Part shown: positions 36,040-45,664 of the stretch, piece after piece
How positions within the stretch are numbered: the stretch's first letter is position 1
How the letters are laid out: every line of letters starts with the position of its first letter
Origin: Actinomycetes bacterium
GTDB lineage: Bacteria > Actinomycetota > Acidimicrobiia > Spongiisociales > JAHEDJ01
DNA: 63,109 nucleotides
Assembly: GCA_024641245.1 (NCBI GenBank)
Contig: JAHEDK010000004.1
Span: forward strand, 70,584-133,692
Reading direction: 5' to 3'
The notes under the pieces: model-generated
Told to the model about the DNA's origin: nothing
Databases searched by the model: none
Seen by the model: only the letters and a program-made list of their open reading frames with translations
Made by a program: the position numbers and the translations under genes

Positions 36040-37896
36040 TCAGGATCCTGTCAGTGCACGCACGATGAACGATGCCATCTGGGCTCTGGTGACCGACTCG
36101 TCCGGACAATAGCGATCATTGTCGGGAGGATTACAGCCCTTTGTGACACCTGCAACGAAGAGACGATCGATGTCGTTTTCGAAAATCGACAAGTCATCGT
36201 CTGTGAAGAAGTCTCCGGCACCGGCATCCGTGTAGCCAAAGGAGCGACCCAGGAAGGCGGCCATCTGCCCCCGGGTCACCGGGTTGTCCGGACAGTACCG
36301 ATCGTTGTCGGGAGGATTACAGCCCCTGGTGATCCGGGCCACCCACAGACGCTCGATGTCCGTTTCGAAGACAGAACCGTTGTCATCGGTGAATACGTCG
36401 TCGTCCGCCCCCATGGAAAGCCCGACGGCACGACCGAGGAAAGCGGCCATCTGCCCGCGGGTGACGAGATCGTCCGGGCAGAAACGGTCGTTGTCGGGAG
36501 GGTTGCAGCCTTTCGTGATACCGAGTTGAGCCAGCGCGACGATATCGGCTTCGTGGACGCTGCCGTCGATATCCATGAAATTGGGAACGCCGGCCGTTGC
36601 TCCCGCACCGTTGATCGAGGTGATCTGCGGAGATAGGAGGGAAAGCGGCGATCGCAAGTCCTCTCCCCGGAATTCCTTCGAAATTGCCGTCCCAGCGCTG
36701 TCGACCCCTTGGACCCGGACCCGGCTACCCGGGGCAGAGCTCGTGAGATCCACGCCATCGACGCGCTGCCAACCCAGACGCGTCGCCAGCTCTGAGGCCG
36801 TGTAGGTCACCGACCAGCGGGCGAAGGTGTTGCCAACCGCCGCCCCGGTAGCCCAGTGATCATCGACCGATCGCAGGTACGGGAGGGTTTGCACAAACAC
36901 ATCCTCGACGTTCTCCGTCTCACCGAAGGACGACGAGAAGTAGTAGGTCTGCGCAGTGCTCCCATCAAATAGAACCACCTGTCCTGCGGTATCGGTGGCC
37001 GCCAGGGCAGAATTCGGCTTCTTCGATTCACCGGTCCAGCCGTTGAACACCTGGTCGTAGATGTCGTCTCTCAGGTTGCACCAGCACGAGTTCTCTCGCT
37101 GCGGCGTGAAGAGGGGCGGGCGTGTCTCCGGAGGGCGGGTCCGGGCGGTAGCACGGTTGACTGCGTAGGTCCGGGCAACGATCGCCTGTGCCTCGAGAGC
37201 CGCCTGAGCCACGGTTCCGCCCCAACTGTCCGGCATCTCGGCAATGCCGCGCACATAGGATTCGATGCCGGTCTGCCAGACGGCATGGAGTCCTATCTCG
37301 GTTGGAGGTATCCGAACTCGCAGTATCCCGTTCTTGTATTGCGTCGAGATATTCACCATGTCGATGATGATGTCGGGGGATGCTGGTGTCACCGACCCGC
37401 CGCAGGGGAGCACGCCGGTTTGCCCGACATATGTTCCCTCCGGGTCCTTCCGGGCAAGTTCGCACCCTCCACTGAAATACTGGAACTGCCAGATCTCGCC
37501 ATCCTGTGCCTGCAGGTCACACGTCGGCTCTTCGTTCCCTCCGTAGCAGAGGGTCGCCGGACCGCCGACCGGTTTGAACGTTACGGTGGCTTCCTTCTGG
37601 AAGAGCCCGACCCAGAGTGGCATTTCTTCCGTAGCGATCCATTCGGCGACCGTGTCCGTCGAGATGGTGCCGACCGTGACTCCCTGGTAGTAGTGCTCGA
37701 TGATCTGCTCGGCGGTGATCGTCGGATCTTCCAGCACCATCCCGTAGGCGCCGAATTGGGAAAGGCCGACCCCGTGGCCCCATCCACCACCATCGAAGAC
37801 GAAGGTTGGTTCTTCCTCCGCGGAAGCCGCCGGCGTTACGGCGAACGAACTCATTGCCGTGAGCGACGCGAGAAGTACGAGTGCACGTTTGATCAC
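36040..37896 (-). CDS. Secreted SpoIID/LytB-domain protein with three Cys-pair SLH modules
   Basis: About 618 residues. GTG 37896 is preferred because GAGGA lies seven bases upstream; GTG 37902 would leave one base. Signal peptide ending near ASAEEE. The SpoIID/LytB domain begins FDGGGWGHGVGLSQFGAYGM, with the catalytic-type glutamate in YVRGIAEMPDSWGG and AQAIVARTYAVN. SpoIID is a lytic transglycosylase acting on peptidoglycan glycans. Residues 440-618 hold three modules of the type TRGCNPPDNDRYCP...VTRGQMAAFL. It lies first in a row of wall-active SLH genes, 40 bases after the amidase gene. Confidence 0.9.
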   Translation of the reverse strand: MIKRALVLLASLTAMSSFAVTPAASAEEEPTFVFDGGGWGHGVGLSQFGAYGMVLEDPTITAEQIIEHYYQGVTVGTISTDTVAEWIATEEMPLWVGLFQKEATVTFKPVGGPATLCYGGNEEPTCDLQAQDGEIWQFQYFSGGCELARKDPEGTYVGQTGVLPCGGSVTPASPDIIIDMVNISTQYKNGILRVRIPPTEIGLHAVWQTGIESYVRGIAEMPDSWGGTVAQAALEAQAIVARTYAVNRATARTRPPETRPPLFTPQRENSCWCNLRDDIYDQVFNGWTGESKKPNSALAATDTAGQVVLFDGSTAQTYYFSSSFGETENVEDVFVQTLPYLRSVDDHWATGAAVGNTFARWSVTYTASELATRLGWQRVDGVDLTSSAPGSRVRVQGVDSAGTAISKEFRGEDLRSPLSLLSPQITSINGAGATAGVPNFMDIDGSVHEADIVALAQLGITKGCNPPDNDRFCPDDLVTRGQMAAFLGRAVGLSMGADDDVFTDDNGSVFETDIERLWVARITRGCNPPDNDRYCPDNPVTRGQMAAFLGRSFGYTDAGAGDFFTDDDLSIFENDIDRLFVAGVTKGCNPPDNDRYCPDESVTRAQMASFIVRALTGS

Positions 37897-37942
37897 CGAC
37901 ACATCCTCAGTATCGGTCGTCGCTCAAGGATACCCAAGGCAA

Positions 37943-39910
37943 TCATCCGCTGAGGCTCCTGACCAGGAAGGTTGCCATCTCGGCTCTGGTCACATCTCGA
38001 TCAGAACAATACCGGTTGTTGTCTGGAGGGTTACAACCCTTCGTGATCCCGGCGGCAGCCAGCAGTGCGATGTCGGCTTGGAAGATGGACCCTTCGACAT
38101 CGACGAAAGGTGTGCCGTCTTCATCCGCTACCGCGAATCGAAACGCCCGCACCAGGAAGGCCGCCATCTGCCCCCGGGTGACCGGCTCGTCCGGGCAGAA
38201 CCGGTCATCATCCGGTGGGTTGCATCCCTTCGTGATGCCGGCCACCGCGAGTTTCTCGATATCGGCCTCGAAGATAGAGTCATCGTCGTCGATGAACAGA
38301 TCCTCGGCCGGCAGCCCGTCCAGTCCGAGCGCCCTCGTGAGGAACGCAGCCATCTCTCCTCGCGTCACCGAATCCTCCGGACAGAAGAGGTCGTTTTCGG
38401 GTGGGTTGCAGCCTTTTGTGATACCAAGAGCCGCCAGTTCGACGATGGCCATCTGATGCACGGAATTCTCATCGTCGGCAAACGGAGGAAGGTAGGAGCC
38501 CAGCTGCACCCACTCGGACACCATCTGCGGTGCCGAACCCGAACTCGGCTCGGCATCAACGGAGACGAGGTACTCACCGTACGGCAGGTTCTCGCCATCG
38601 TTTGTGCCATCCCAGGTCGCGATCGCCGACGACCCCGACCCCGAGGCGGCGTGCACGACCACTCCGTCTTGGTTGGCGATCTCGAGCGACCATTGCATCG
38701 GTACCGTGAACCGCATCTGGAAGGCGATCGGATCGTAGCCGACCGCCTGGAACCCCTCGACCGGATCGGACGAAGGTTGCCAGTAGATCTTGTTTCCGCC
38801 GGTTAGCTCGATGCGTGTTCGGAGGGACGGCAGCAACGGATAGCAGGCGGTGCCGGGACAGGAGGTGGCAGCGGCATCTCGATGGCCGGACACAGTTCTC
38901 AGCGTGACGATCTGGCCTTCGACGAACTTGTCGTTGTCGGTGAGGTTCTCCAGCACGACGGTTCCGGAAGGATCGACGTGGTCGAGATCGAACTTCCAGG
39001 CAACGAGGTCGACGATGGATTGCTGCTGGGCAGCCGACGGTGTGTTCGACGTGTAGGTGCCGAGCAGTCCAATCCCCATCGAGTAGCTGTTCAGACCGCG
39101 CGTGTGTGCGCCTCGCACCGGCTCATCGATACCCCCGTGCCGGCCTTCGTAGATGGTTCCGTCGGGGCCGATGAGGAAGTTGTATGCGATGTCCCACCAG
39201 CCTTTGGTCACCACGTGATAACGGCAGATGGAGTAGATCTCGGCGAGCGGATCGGAGGCGGCCCGTGTATTGGAGGTGACGGTGTGATGGATGAAGAGGG
39301 CGGAAACCCTGCGGTTGTATTCGGAGTCGGGATGGCTCGACGCCGCCAGACATGCATCGCCACCCCACTCCTGGCGAGATACGATTGCGGGTTGACCTGG
39401 AGACGCCTCAGCAGCCGGCGGGTCGGCCCATTCCACCCTCTGCCACAGGTGAACAGCCCGTTCCAACATGCTCATATCACGCCCGGCCGTCTCGATGAGC
39501 TCCGCCTGGAGACCATCAGCGCTGGGAGCCGCTACCCGATATTGGAGGAAATTCGCCTCTCCGACGTACACGGGGCCTGAAGCCGCTCGCTCCGCTGACG
39601 CCTCGAGATCGGCGGGGTCGGGCCCATGCTCGAGGTCGAGAGGGATGGCCACCCAATCACTCCACTTCTCACCATCCTCACTCGAGCGAATCCACGCAGC
39701 CTCAGGTGGCACCGCCTCCCAACCGAGTCCGGCGACGGTGGCGGCCACCCTGACCGGCGGGGACTCCCAGATCGTCGAACCCTCGGCGGCCCAGGCAAGA
39801 GGAACTGTGAAGGCCCGGGCAGGCAGCGGCAGTGGTTTCAAATGCACCATCGACGCAAGGAGAAACCCGCTCACGAGGAACACGAATACGACACCCCTGC
39901 GAAAGGTCAC
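37943..39910 (-). CDS. Secreted PGRP/N-acetylmuramoyl-L-alanine amidase with three Cys-pair SLH modules
   Basis: 655 residues. GTG 39910 overlaps the stop of the sugar dehydrogenase gene. After a signal/anchor helix and a beta-rich region comes the peptidoglycan-recognition amidase domain (about 175-375): zinc histidines in LFIHHTV and SGHRDAAATSCPG, with YNFLIGPDGTIYEGRHGG between. A FlgD-type fold (WDGTNDGENLPYGEYLVSV) follows, then three SLH-like modules to the C-terminus. It would cut the peptide side chain from wall glycan while tethered at the cell surface. Confidence 0.93.
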   Translation of the reverse strand: MTFRRGVVFVFLVSGFLLASMVHLKPLPLPARAFTVPLAWAAEGSTIWESPPVRVAATVAGLGWEAVPPEAAWIRSSEDGEKWSDWVAIPLDLEHGPDPADLEASAERAASGPVYVGEANFLQYRVAAPSADGLQAELIETAGRDMSMLERAVHLWQRVEWADPPAAEASPGQPAIVSRQEWGGDACLAASSHPDSEYNRRVSALFIHHTVTSNTRAASDPLAEIYSICRYHVVTKGWWDIAYNFLIGPDGTIYEGRHGGIDEPVRGAHTRGLNSYSMGIGLLGTYTSNTPSAAQQQSIVDLVAWKFDLDHVDPSGTVVLENLTDNDKFVEGQIVTLRTVSGHRDAAATSCPGTACYPLLPSLRTRIELTGGNKIYWQPSSDPVEGFQAVGYDPIAFQMRFTVPMQWSLEIANQDGVVVHAASGSGSSAIATWDGTNDGENLPYGEYLVSVDAEPSSGSAPQMVSEWVQLGSYLPPFADDENSVHQMAIVELAALGITKGCNPPENDLFCPEDSVTRGEMAAFLTRALGLDGLPAEDLFIDDDDSIFEADIEKLAVAGITKGCNPPDDDRFCPDEPVTRGQMAAFLVRAFRFAVADEDGTPFVDVEGSIFQADIALLAAAGITKGCNPPDNNRYCSDRDVTRAEMATFLVRSLSG

Positions 39911-41634
39911 GGTGTTGCTTCCACCAGTCGATAGATGTTGCCGTCGAAGGTCACGATGTGGAGCTCCCCCTGTGTATCGACACCGAACGAGCTGATGTTG
40001 CCCAGCGTACCGAGGTCCGCCGTCCAGTCGGTTTCATTCGTCACGGCGCCGCCGGCGTACTGGAAGCTCCGCACCCAGCCCGAGCAGTAGTCTCCGTAGA
40101 AGTAATGCCCGTCGAGCCAGGGCAGATCCGACCCGCGGTAGACGTACCCGCCGGTCACAGAGCAACCTTCGGCGTGGCTGTATTCGAGAACGGGCAGTGT
40201 CGTACCCGAACCGTCGCAACCGCCCGATGGTTCGTAGCAGTGGGTTCCTTCCAGCATATCCCATCCGTAGTTGAGGCCGCCCGCGCCTTTGGGGGCCACA
40301 TCTATCTCTTCCCAGGCTCCCTGGCCGACATCACCGATGTAGAGAGATCCCCCGTCGAATGAGAATCGCCACGGGTTGCGGAGTCCGATCGCCCAGATCT
40401 CCGGGGCGCCCCCGCCGCCCGCGTAAGGGTTGCCCACCGGAATCGCGTAGTTGCGAAATGCGTCGGAAGGGAAGGCGTCGCCGCGGTCGACGTCCAGCCG
40501 GAGCAACGACCCCAGCAAGGTGTCGCGATTCTGGGCGTTCTCCTGCGGATCGCCTCCTCCTCCCCCGTCCCCGAGCGCCACGTAGAGGTAGCCGTTCGGA
40601 CCGAACTCGATCATCCCACCGTTGTGATTGGACGCCGGCTGATCGACCTTCAATACGAGCGAAGCGGATGAGGGACGTGCCAGATTTGGATCACCCGACA
40701 CCCGGTATTCGATGATCCTCGTGTCTCCGGCTGTGTCGGTGAGGTCCACAAAGAACCTCCCATTCGTAGCGTAATCGGGATGAAAGGCCAGCCCGAGGAG
40801 GCCCTGCTCGCCTCCGGTGCTCACCTGGCCCGTCAGGTCGAGGAAGGGTCCCGGCACGAGCGAGCCCTTCTCGACGATCCGAATGCGGCCGGCCTTCTCG
40901 ACGACGAAGATCCGCTCATCTCCAGGCGGGGAGGCAACGTACACGGGTCGGTCTAATCCCGAGACGACGAGTTCGGCGGCCAGCTTTGGCCGAACAGGCG
41001 GAACGGTGGGAGTCAGACCAAGGGCCCGACCAAGGAACGTCGCCATCTCCGCCCGGGTCACCGAGCGTGTCGGGCAAAACCGAGTGTTGTCGGGTGGATT
41101 GCATCCTTTCGTGATGCCGGCGGTGGCGAGACGATTGATATCGGTGAGGAACACCGAGTCGGTGACCACATCCTCAAATCCACCTCCCGACGCATCCGTG
41201 TAGCCAAATGCTCGCACCAGGAACGCCGCCATTTGTTCGCGGGTGACCGGATCGTCGGGGCAGAATCGATCGTTGCCGGGAGGATTGCAGCCTTTGGTGA
41301 CTCCCACCGAAGCCAGCCACTCGATGTCTGCCTCGAACTCGGAGGTGTCGTCATCGATGAATCCGACGGCCGGTCCGGGGACGAGGATCGGATCGAGGGC
41401 TCTATGCAGGAACGCCGCCATTTGCCCGCGAGTCACGGGATCTTCGGGACAATACCGGTCGTTGGCGGGCGGATTGCAGCCTCTCGTGACACCCAACGCA
41501 GCAATCGCCTCAATGTACCCCTCATGAACGCTGCCGTCATCATCGAAAAAAGATCCGCCGGGTGGCAACTCAGCCGCGGCAGCAGGCAAGGCGGCGAGCA
41601 CGATGAGAAGTATTGAGACGATTCGGATGTACAC
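39907..41634 (-). CDS. Secreted PQQ-type sugar (glucose/sorbosone) dehydrogenase with three N-terminal Cys-pair SLH modules
   Basis: 575 residues. GTG 41634 has AAGGAGG just upstream. Signal peptide to about AAAAEL, then three SLH-like modules (25-205), then a six-bladed beta-propeller of the soluble aldose sugar dehydrogenase family: LDRPVYVASPPGDERIFVVE, GEQGLLGLAFHPDY, NHNGGMIEFGPNGYLYVALG, GLRNPWRFSFDGG and GGYVYRGSDLP. Members oxidise sugars with PQQ, though many lack proven activity. Here the modules precede the enzyme, unlike its neighbours. It is the first gene of a translationally linked trio with the amidase and SpoIID genes. Confidence 0.92.
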   Translation of the reverse strand: MYIRIVSILLIVLAALPAAAAELPPGGSFFDDDGSVHEGYIEAIAALGVTRGCNPPANDRYCPEDPVTRGQMAAFLHRALDPILVPGPAVGFIDDDTSEFEADIEWLASVGVTKGCNPPGNDRFCPDDPVTREQMAAFLVRAFGYTDASGGGFEDVVTDSVFLTDINRLATAGITKGCNPPDNTRFCPTRSVTRAEMATFLGRALGLTPTVPPVRPKLAAELVVSGLDRPVYVASPPGDERIFVVEKAGRIRIVEKGSLVPGPFLDLTGQVSTGGEQGLLGLAFHPDYATNGRFFVDLTDTAGDTRIIEYRVSGDPNLARPSSASLVLKVDQPASNHNGGMIEFGPNGYLYVALGDGGGGGDPQENAQNRDTLLGSLLRLDVDRGDAFPSDAFRNYAIPVGNPYAGGGGAPEIWAIGLRNPWRFSFDGGSLYIGDVGQGAWEEIDVAPKGAGGLNYGWDMLEGTHCYEPSGGCDGSGTTLPVLEYSHAEGCSVTGGYVYRGSDLPWLDGHYFYGDYCSGWVRSFQYAGGAVTNETDWTADLGTLGNISSFGVDTQGELHIVTFDGNIYRLVEATP

Positions 41635-41704
41635 CTGGCCTCCTTGGCGGACCTGATTGCCAGCCTCCTCGCCCGGCCGAAAGAATAGCCGTTCCCGAGA
41701 CCCC

Positions 41705-41710
41705 TACGAT
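41705..41710 (+). promoter_or_regulatory. -10-like TACGAT for leaderless glycosyltransferase transcript
   Basis: TACGAT, eight bases before the GTG at 41719, with no Shine-Dalgarno sequence. It is divergent from the sugar dehydrogenase gene. Confidence 0.5.
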
Positions 41711-41718
41711 AGAGCCCC

Positions 41719-43437
41719 GTGCGGATCTGTCTCCTGGCCACCAACCGAATCGTCGCCGACGCCCGGGCTCTCACCCTTGCGCATCAGTTGCGTTCGGCCG
41801 GCCACACCGTGGTAGCCGTCGCCCCGGACACCGGCATTGCAGAACTCCCATTCCAGGTCACCTGGGTGCCATGGCAAACACCGGTCATCAGGGGGGCGCT
41901 CGGGAAACTGGTGCGCCGTATGATGCCGGCGTGGATGGTCGATCGGCGCCGGTCGAACGCATTGATCTCGGCGGCTCGCGCCACCGGGGCAACGGTGTTC
42001 TATCCCACCACGCCCGGCGGTGTCGGTTTGGCCGTCGAAGCCGCCGGGACCACCGGCAGCGTTGTCCGGCCTCCGAGCTTCCCCGACGCCGGCAGCCGCG
42101 ATCTGGCGGTGCTGGCGCCCCGTCACCCCGAGCTGGCCCGGGGCACCGGACCGGACCCTCGCCATCATGTTCCCGCCTACGAGGCGCCGCTCCCTCCACC
42201 ACCGGGGCGGCACAACGGACGCCACATCGTGCTCTGCTATCGCAAAACCGACCGCAGTCCGGGCCGGTATCTCGAAGCGGCTCTCCGCAGGGCCGGAGTC
42301 GAGGTCATGCTCATCACCGAAGAACTGGACTGGAACACCGTCCCCGACCACAGCGCAGGGATCGTCTTTGTCGAGTCGCCCCTCCCGGCCATTGCGGTTC
42401 GCGGCGAGCGCAAGCCGCTTCCCGTCGCCTTCTGGGTGCACCACGGCGAACTGCACCTCTCCACCAATGTCCGTCTCAGGCGGCTATACGGCGCGAATGT
42501 CGTTCTGCTGGCCCACTCATGGCACCTCGCCCACCGGTTCGACGTACCGGTAGAGCGCTTCCCGTTTGCGGTTCCCACCGAACTCGTCGAACCCGGCCGT
42601 CCCTGGGCCGATCGGCAATTCGACGTGGCGTTCGTCGGAGCGGTGCGCGGTACATACGAACGTCGACGTCGCCTCGTCGAGACTCTTGAGACGGCCTTCG
42701 GAGATCGGGCTGCCATCCGGAGCGAGGTCGAGCCCGAAGAAATGGCCGGAATCTACGGCAACGCCCGCTTCGTGATCAACGAAGGCGGTTCCCGTCACCT
42801 GCCGATCACCATGCGCGTCTTCGAGGCGACCGGCTCTGGAGCGTTTCTCCTCACAGATCCCGTTCCCGGCCTCGATCTTCTGCTCGACCCGAACGAGCAG
42901 TACGCCTCGATCGAACCGGACATCGAACAGCAGATCCGCCGGATGCTCGTCGACGGGGAGACGGCAAACCGGGCCGCAAGAATCGCGGCCGATGTCGGGC
43001 GTCGGCACACCTACGATCATCGGGTCGACGAACTTCTCGACACCCTCGATCACACGACCTCGCACGGCGGTTGGGTTCCTGGCCCCGACCCCGCTGAACA
43101 CAGTTCGATCATGGATATCGACGTGCAGCGCCTCGTCGTCTACGGCAGCCCGGGGACGGCGCTGGGGGATCTGCGAGACCGCGAAGTCTGGGAGGCGGCC
43201 GCCGTCGCCGATCGATTGACTCCGGGTAATTTCGAAGCCGTCGTCCTGACCGCACTACCACCCGCCGGCCTCGATCGGCTGTTGGGCGCCGCCCGCAGGT
43301 ACATCTACGCGGCCCCGGCTGCCGGGGAAGCGGTCGGTGCGTGGGTGGCGGCGCACCGATCCGACGCGTCCACCTCTGTGGTCGGCGGATTCCTCAGAGT
43401 CGACCTGCATGCCGACGCGTACCGGATCGACGGATGA
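41719..43437 (+). CDS. CgeB-like (GT-B) glycosyltransferase domain protein
   Basis: 572 residues from GTG 41719. The N-terminal part (MRICLLATNRIVADARALTL) resembles a GT-B acceptor domain, and about 330-440 holds the block FVINEGGSRHLPITMRVFEA then TGSGAFLLTDPVPGLDLLL, typical of the CgeB/Glyco_trans_1_2 family. The last 130 residues have no recognised domain and mention of LHADAYRIDG ends the protein. No signal peptide. It is the only cytoplasmic-looking gene in this part, between SLH genes, and could glycosylate the surface proteins or polymer; that is inference. Confidence 0.7.
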   Translation: MRICLLATNRIVADARALTLAHQLRSAGHTVVAVAPDTGIAELPFQVTWVPWQTPVIRGALGKLVRRMMPAWMVDRRRSNALISAARATGATVFYPTTPGGVGLAVEAAGTTGSVVRPPSFPDAGSRDLAVLAPRHPELARGTGPDPRHHVPAYEAPLPPPPGRHNGRHIVLCYRKTDRSPGRYLEAALRRAGVEVMLITEELDWNTVPDHSAGIVFVESPLPAIAVRGERKPLPVAFWVHHGELHLSTNVRLRRLYGANVVLLAHSWHLAHRFDVPVERFPFAVPTELVEPGRPWADRQFDVAFVGAVRGTYERRRRLVETLETAFGDRAAIRSEVEPEEMAGIYGNARFVINEGGSRHLPITMRVFEATGSGAFLLTDPVPGLDLLLDPNEQYASIEPDIEQQIRRMLVDGETANRAARIAADVGRRHTYDHRVDELLDTLDHTTSHGGWVPGPDPAEHSSIMDIDVQRLVVYGSPGTALGDLRDREVWEAAAVADRLTPGNFEAVVLTALPPAGLDRLLGAARRYIYAAPAAGEAVGAWVAAHRSDASTSVVGGFLRVDLHADAYRIDG

Positions 43438-43457
43438 GCTATCCGCACGGCCACCGG

Positions 43458-43463
43458 TACCCT
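43458..43463 (+). promoter_or_regulatory. -10-like TACCCT for leaderless subtilase transcript
   Basis: TACCCT with exactly six bases to ATG 43470 and no Shine-Dalgarno sequence, placing the transcript start on the start codon. Confidence 0.5.
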
Positions 43464-43469
43464 GAACAC

Positions 43470-45293
43470 ATGGCAAGAGTGCTGCTGATGCTCGTCATCG
43501 TCTCCGGCCTGATCGCCGGCTCCGGCGCTCAGGTGCTCGCCGAACCGGCCTCGTGGCCGGCTTTCGTCGAACTGGCGACCGGTGGAATGGCCGTGCGGGG
43601 CGAGTTCTATGCGCCCGATCGCTCAGTAGCGGGCGCCGGACGAACGACGGCCGTCGCCGGAACGCCTGCAATCCGCCGTATCGTCGACCAGCGGCCCGGC
43701 GATCCACTGGCGGTAGCTGCGCAGTTGACGGTGGAACTTGGCACTCCGGTCTATCCCAACGTCGTGGGTCATCTGGCGCAAACTTCCGAGCCCAGCTACC
43801 GGGACCAATGGGCGTTGGAGAACACCGGCCTGGCCGGCGGAACGGTCGATGCGGATGTTGACGCCGAGGACGCCTGGCACTACTCCACCGGTGACGCCTC
43901 GATCGTGGTCGCCATCATCGACTCCGGCGTCGACGCATCCCATCCTGACCTGGCTCCCCGCTTGTGGGAAAACGCGGGCGAGATACCCGGCAACGGCCTC
44001 GATGATGACGGGAACCTCTACATCGACGACACCTACGGTTGGGACTTCGTCGGGAAGGACCCGGTCCCGGACGATGATGTCGACCACGGTACAGGGGTAG
44101 CCGCCATCGTGGCAGCCGATGTGAATGGGGTTGGGATCACCGGTGTCGCTCCCAGGACTCGCATCATGCCGCTCCGAAGCTGTTTCCCCGACGGTCTTGG
44201 CGACTCATTCTGTTCGGCGGCAGACGTCATCGATGCGGTGTTCTACGCTATCGACAACGGCGCTTCTGTCATCAACCTATCGCTCGGATTCGATGGTGGA
44301 CCCGTCCTTGGCCTCGAGTTGGCGCTTGCCGAGGCGCGAGCGGCCGGAATCATCGTGGTAGCGGCCGCCGGAAACTTCGGCTCCACACTCGTTCTGTACC
44401 CTGCGAGTTCCGGGTTGGACAATGTCGTATCTGTGGCTTCCACCGACCGATACGACGACCTCTCTTCATTCTCGTCGTTCAGCACAACGCTGGTCGACAT
44501 CGGCGCCCCGGGTGAGGAGATCCTCACCGCCGCCGTCGTGTTGCCCGGCTTCGATGACTATGTCGTTGTCGATGGCACCTCGTTCTCCGCACCACATGTG
44601 TCCGGTACGGCGGCGCTGATGTTGTCCGTGAACCCGGCCCTGACCCCCGCCCAGATCATCGACCTGCTGAAGGTCTACGGAGATCGGCGACCTGCGCTGG
44701 CCTCCACAACCGTCGCGGGCACCCGCCTCAACGCCGGGCAGGCCGTGTTCGCAGCCCGTCTGCTCGACATCCACGATTCGATCTTCCGCGACAACATCGT
44801 CTGGCTGGCGCGCCGCGAAATCACCAGAGGCTGCAATCCACCGGACAACAACCGTTTCTGCCCCGACGACCCTGTGACTCGCGGAGAGATGGCCGCGTTT
44901 CTGGTCAGAGCGCTCGGTTTGACCGAAGGGGCGGGTTCCGACACCTTCTCCGATGACGACGACTCGGTATTCCAGGCCGACATCGAGCGTCTGGCGGCGG
45001 CCGGTATCACGAAAGGCTGCAATCCACCCGACAACGACCTGTTTTGCCCGGACCACGTCGTGACCAGGGAGCAGATGGCCGCCTTTCTGGTCCGTGCCTT
45101 GGGCCATACGGATGCATCCGGGGGCGGGTTCCTCGACGTTGCCCTTGATTCGGTGTTCCTCGCCGACATCAACCGTCTCGCCACCGCCGGGATCACGAGG
45201 GGCTGCAACCCGCCGGCCAACACACAGTTCTGTCCGGCCGACGTAGTGACTCGCGGCCAGATGGCGGCGTTCCTCCACCGCGCGCTCAAATAG
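43470..45293 (+). CDS. Secreted subtilisin-family protease with three C-terminal Cys-pair SLH modules
   Basis: 607 residues from ATG 43470; the earlier open frame overlaps the glycosyltransferase. Signal peptide to about VLAEPA, a propeptide-like region, then the S8 domain: D151 (IIDSGVDASHPDL), H206 (VDHGTGVAAIVAADVNGVG), oxyanion N302 (AAGNFGS) and S371 (DGTSFSAPHVSGTAALM). The catalytic set is complete. Three modules (about 415-607) end the protein. It is similar in build to the next gene, suggesting an old tandem duplication. Substrate unknown; possibly maturation or turnover of surface proteins. Confidence 0.93.
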   Translation: MARVLLMLVIVSGLIAGSGAQVLAEPASWPAFVELATGGMAVRGEFYAPDRSVAGAGRTTAVAGTPAIRRIVDQRPGDPLAVAAQLTVELGTPVYPNVVGHLAQTSEPSYRDQWALENTGLAGGTVDADVDAEDAWHYSTGDASIVVAIIDSGVDASHPDLAPRLWENAGEIPGNGLDDDGNLYIDDTYGWDFVGKDPVPDDDVDHGTGVAAIVAADVNGVGITGVAPRTRIMPLRSCFPDGLGDSFCSAADVIDAVFYAIDNGASVINLSLGFDGGPVLGLELALAEARAAGIIVVAAAGNFGSTLVLYPASSGLDNVVSVASTDRYDDLSSFSSFSTTLVDIGAPGEEILTAAVVLPGFDDYVVVDGTSFSAPHVSGTAALMLSVNPALTPAQIIDLLKVYGDRRPALASTTVAGTRLNAGQAVFAARLLDIHDSIFRDNIVWLARREITRGCNPPDNNRFCPDDPVTRGEMAAFLVRALGLTEGAGSDTFSDDDDSVFQADIERLAAAGITKGCNPPDNDLFCPDHVVTREQMAAFLVRALGHTDASGGGFLDVALDSVFLADINRLATAGITRGCNPPANTQFCPADVVTRGQMAAFLHRALK

Positions 45294-45664
45294 GCCTCCC
45301 TCCTCAATGCCCGCGTGGCTCCGGTATCTATCTGACCGTGCTCTCCCGCCTGCGGTGTCGCATTCCGAGATTGTGCGACACCCGCTGTGGCTTGGATGAC
45401 CCTCGTTGTGTTCTCCGACCGCCGACGGCGGAGGGAGTGGGCCGGTCACGAAGTGACCGGGTCCAGGGGGGCACATGTCGCGGTCCCGCTGGGTTCCCCG
45501 GGAAGCGAAACTATCTCAGCCACGTCCCGTGGGGAGACACCCCTTTCCGACGATCACCGGTCCGGTACCGTCACCGTGCGATCTATCCACAATCGCTTCG
45601 AAACACCATTGTGTGTCGATTCCGTGTGCTGACTTCTCCTCGACGTTCCGCCATACTCACGTCG
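45294..45664 (+). other. 371-bp gap with tandem strong hairpins between two subtilase genes
   Basis: No convincing gene is seen. Two perfect hairpins stand side by side: CCGCC/GGCGG at 45419-45431 and CCGGTCAC-gaa-GTGACCGG at 45442-45460, followed by a G-rich run and further GC-rich self-complementary stretches to about 45545. They may terminate the upstream gene or form a structured leader. There is no T-run. A CATACT -10-like site (45652-45657) precedes the next start by seven bases. Confidence 0.5.

Noticed and set aside
45511-45523. A minus-strand GTGGCTGAGATAG resembling the TPP riboswitch core
   Set aside because: The second conserved TPP half (ACCTGATCTGG...GCGNAGGGA) is absent and no thiamine gene lies downstream on that strand.
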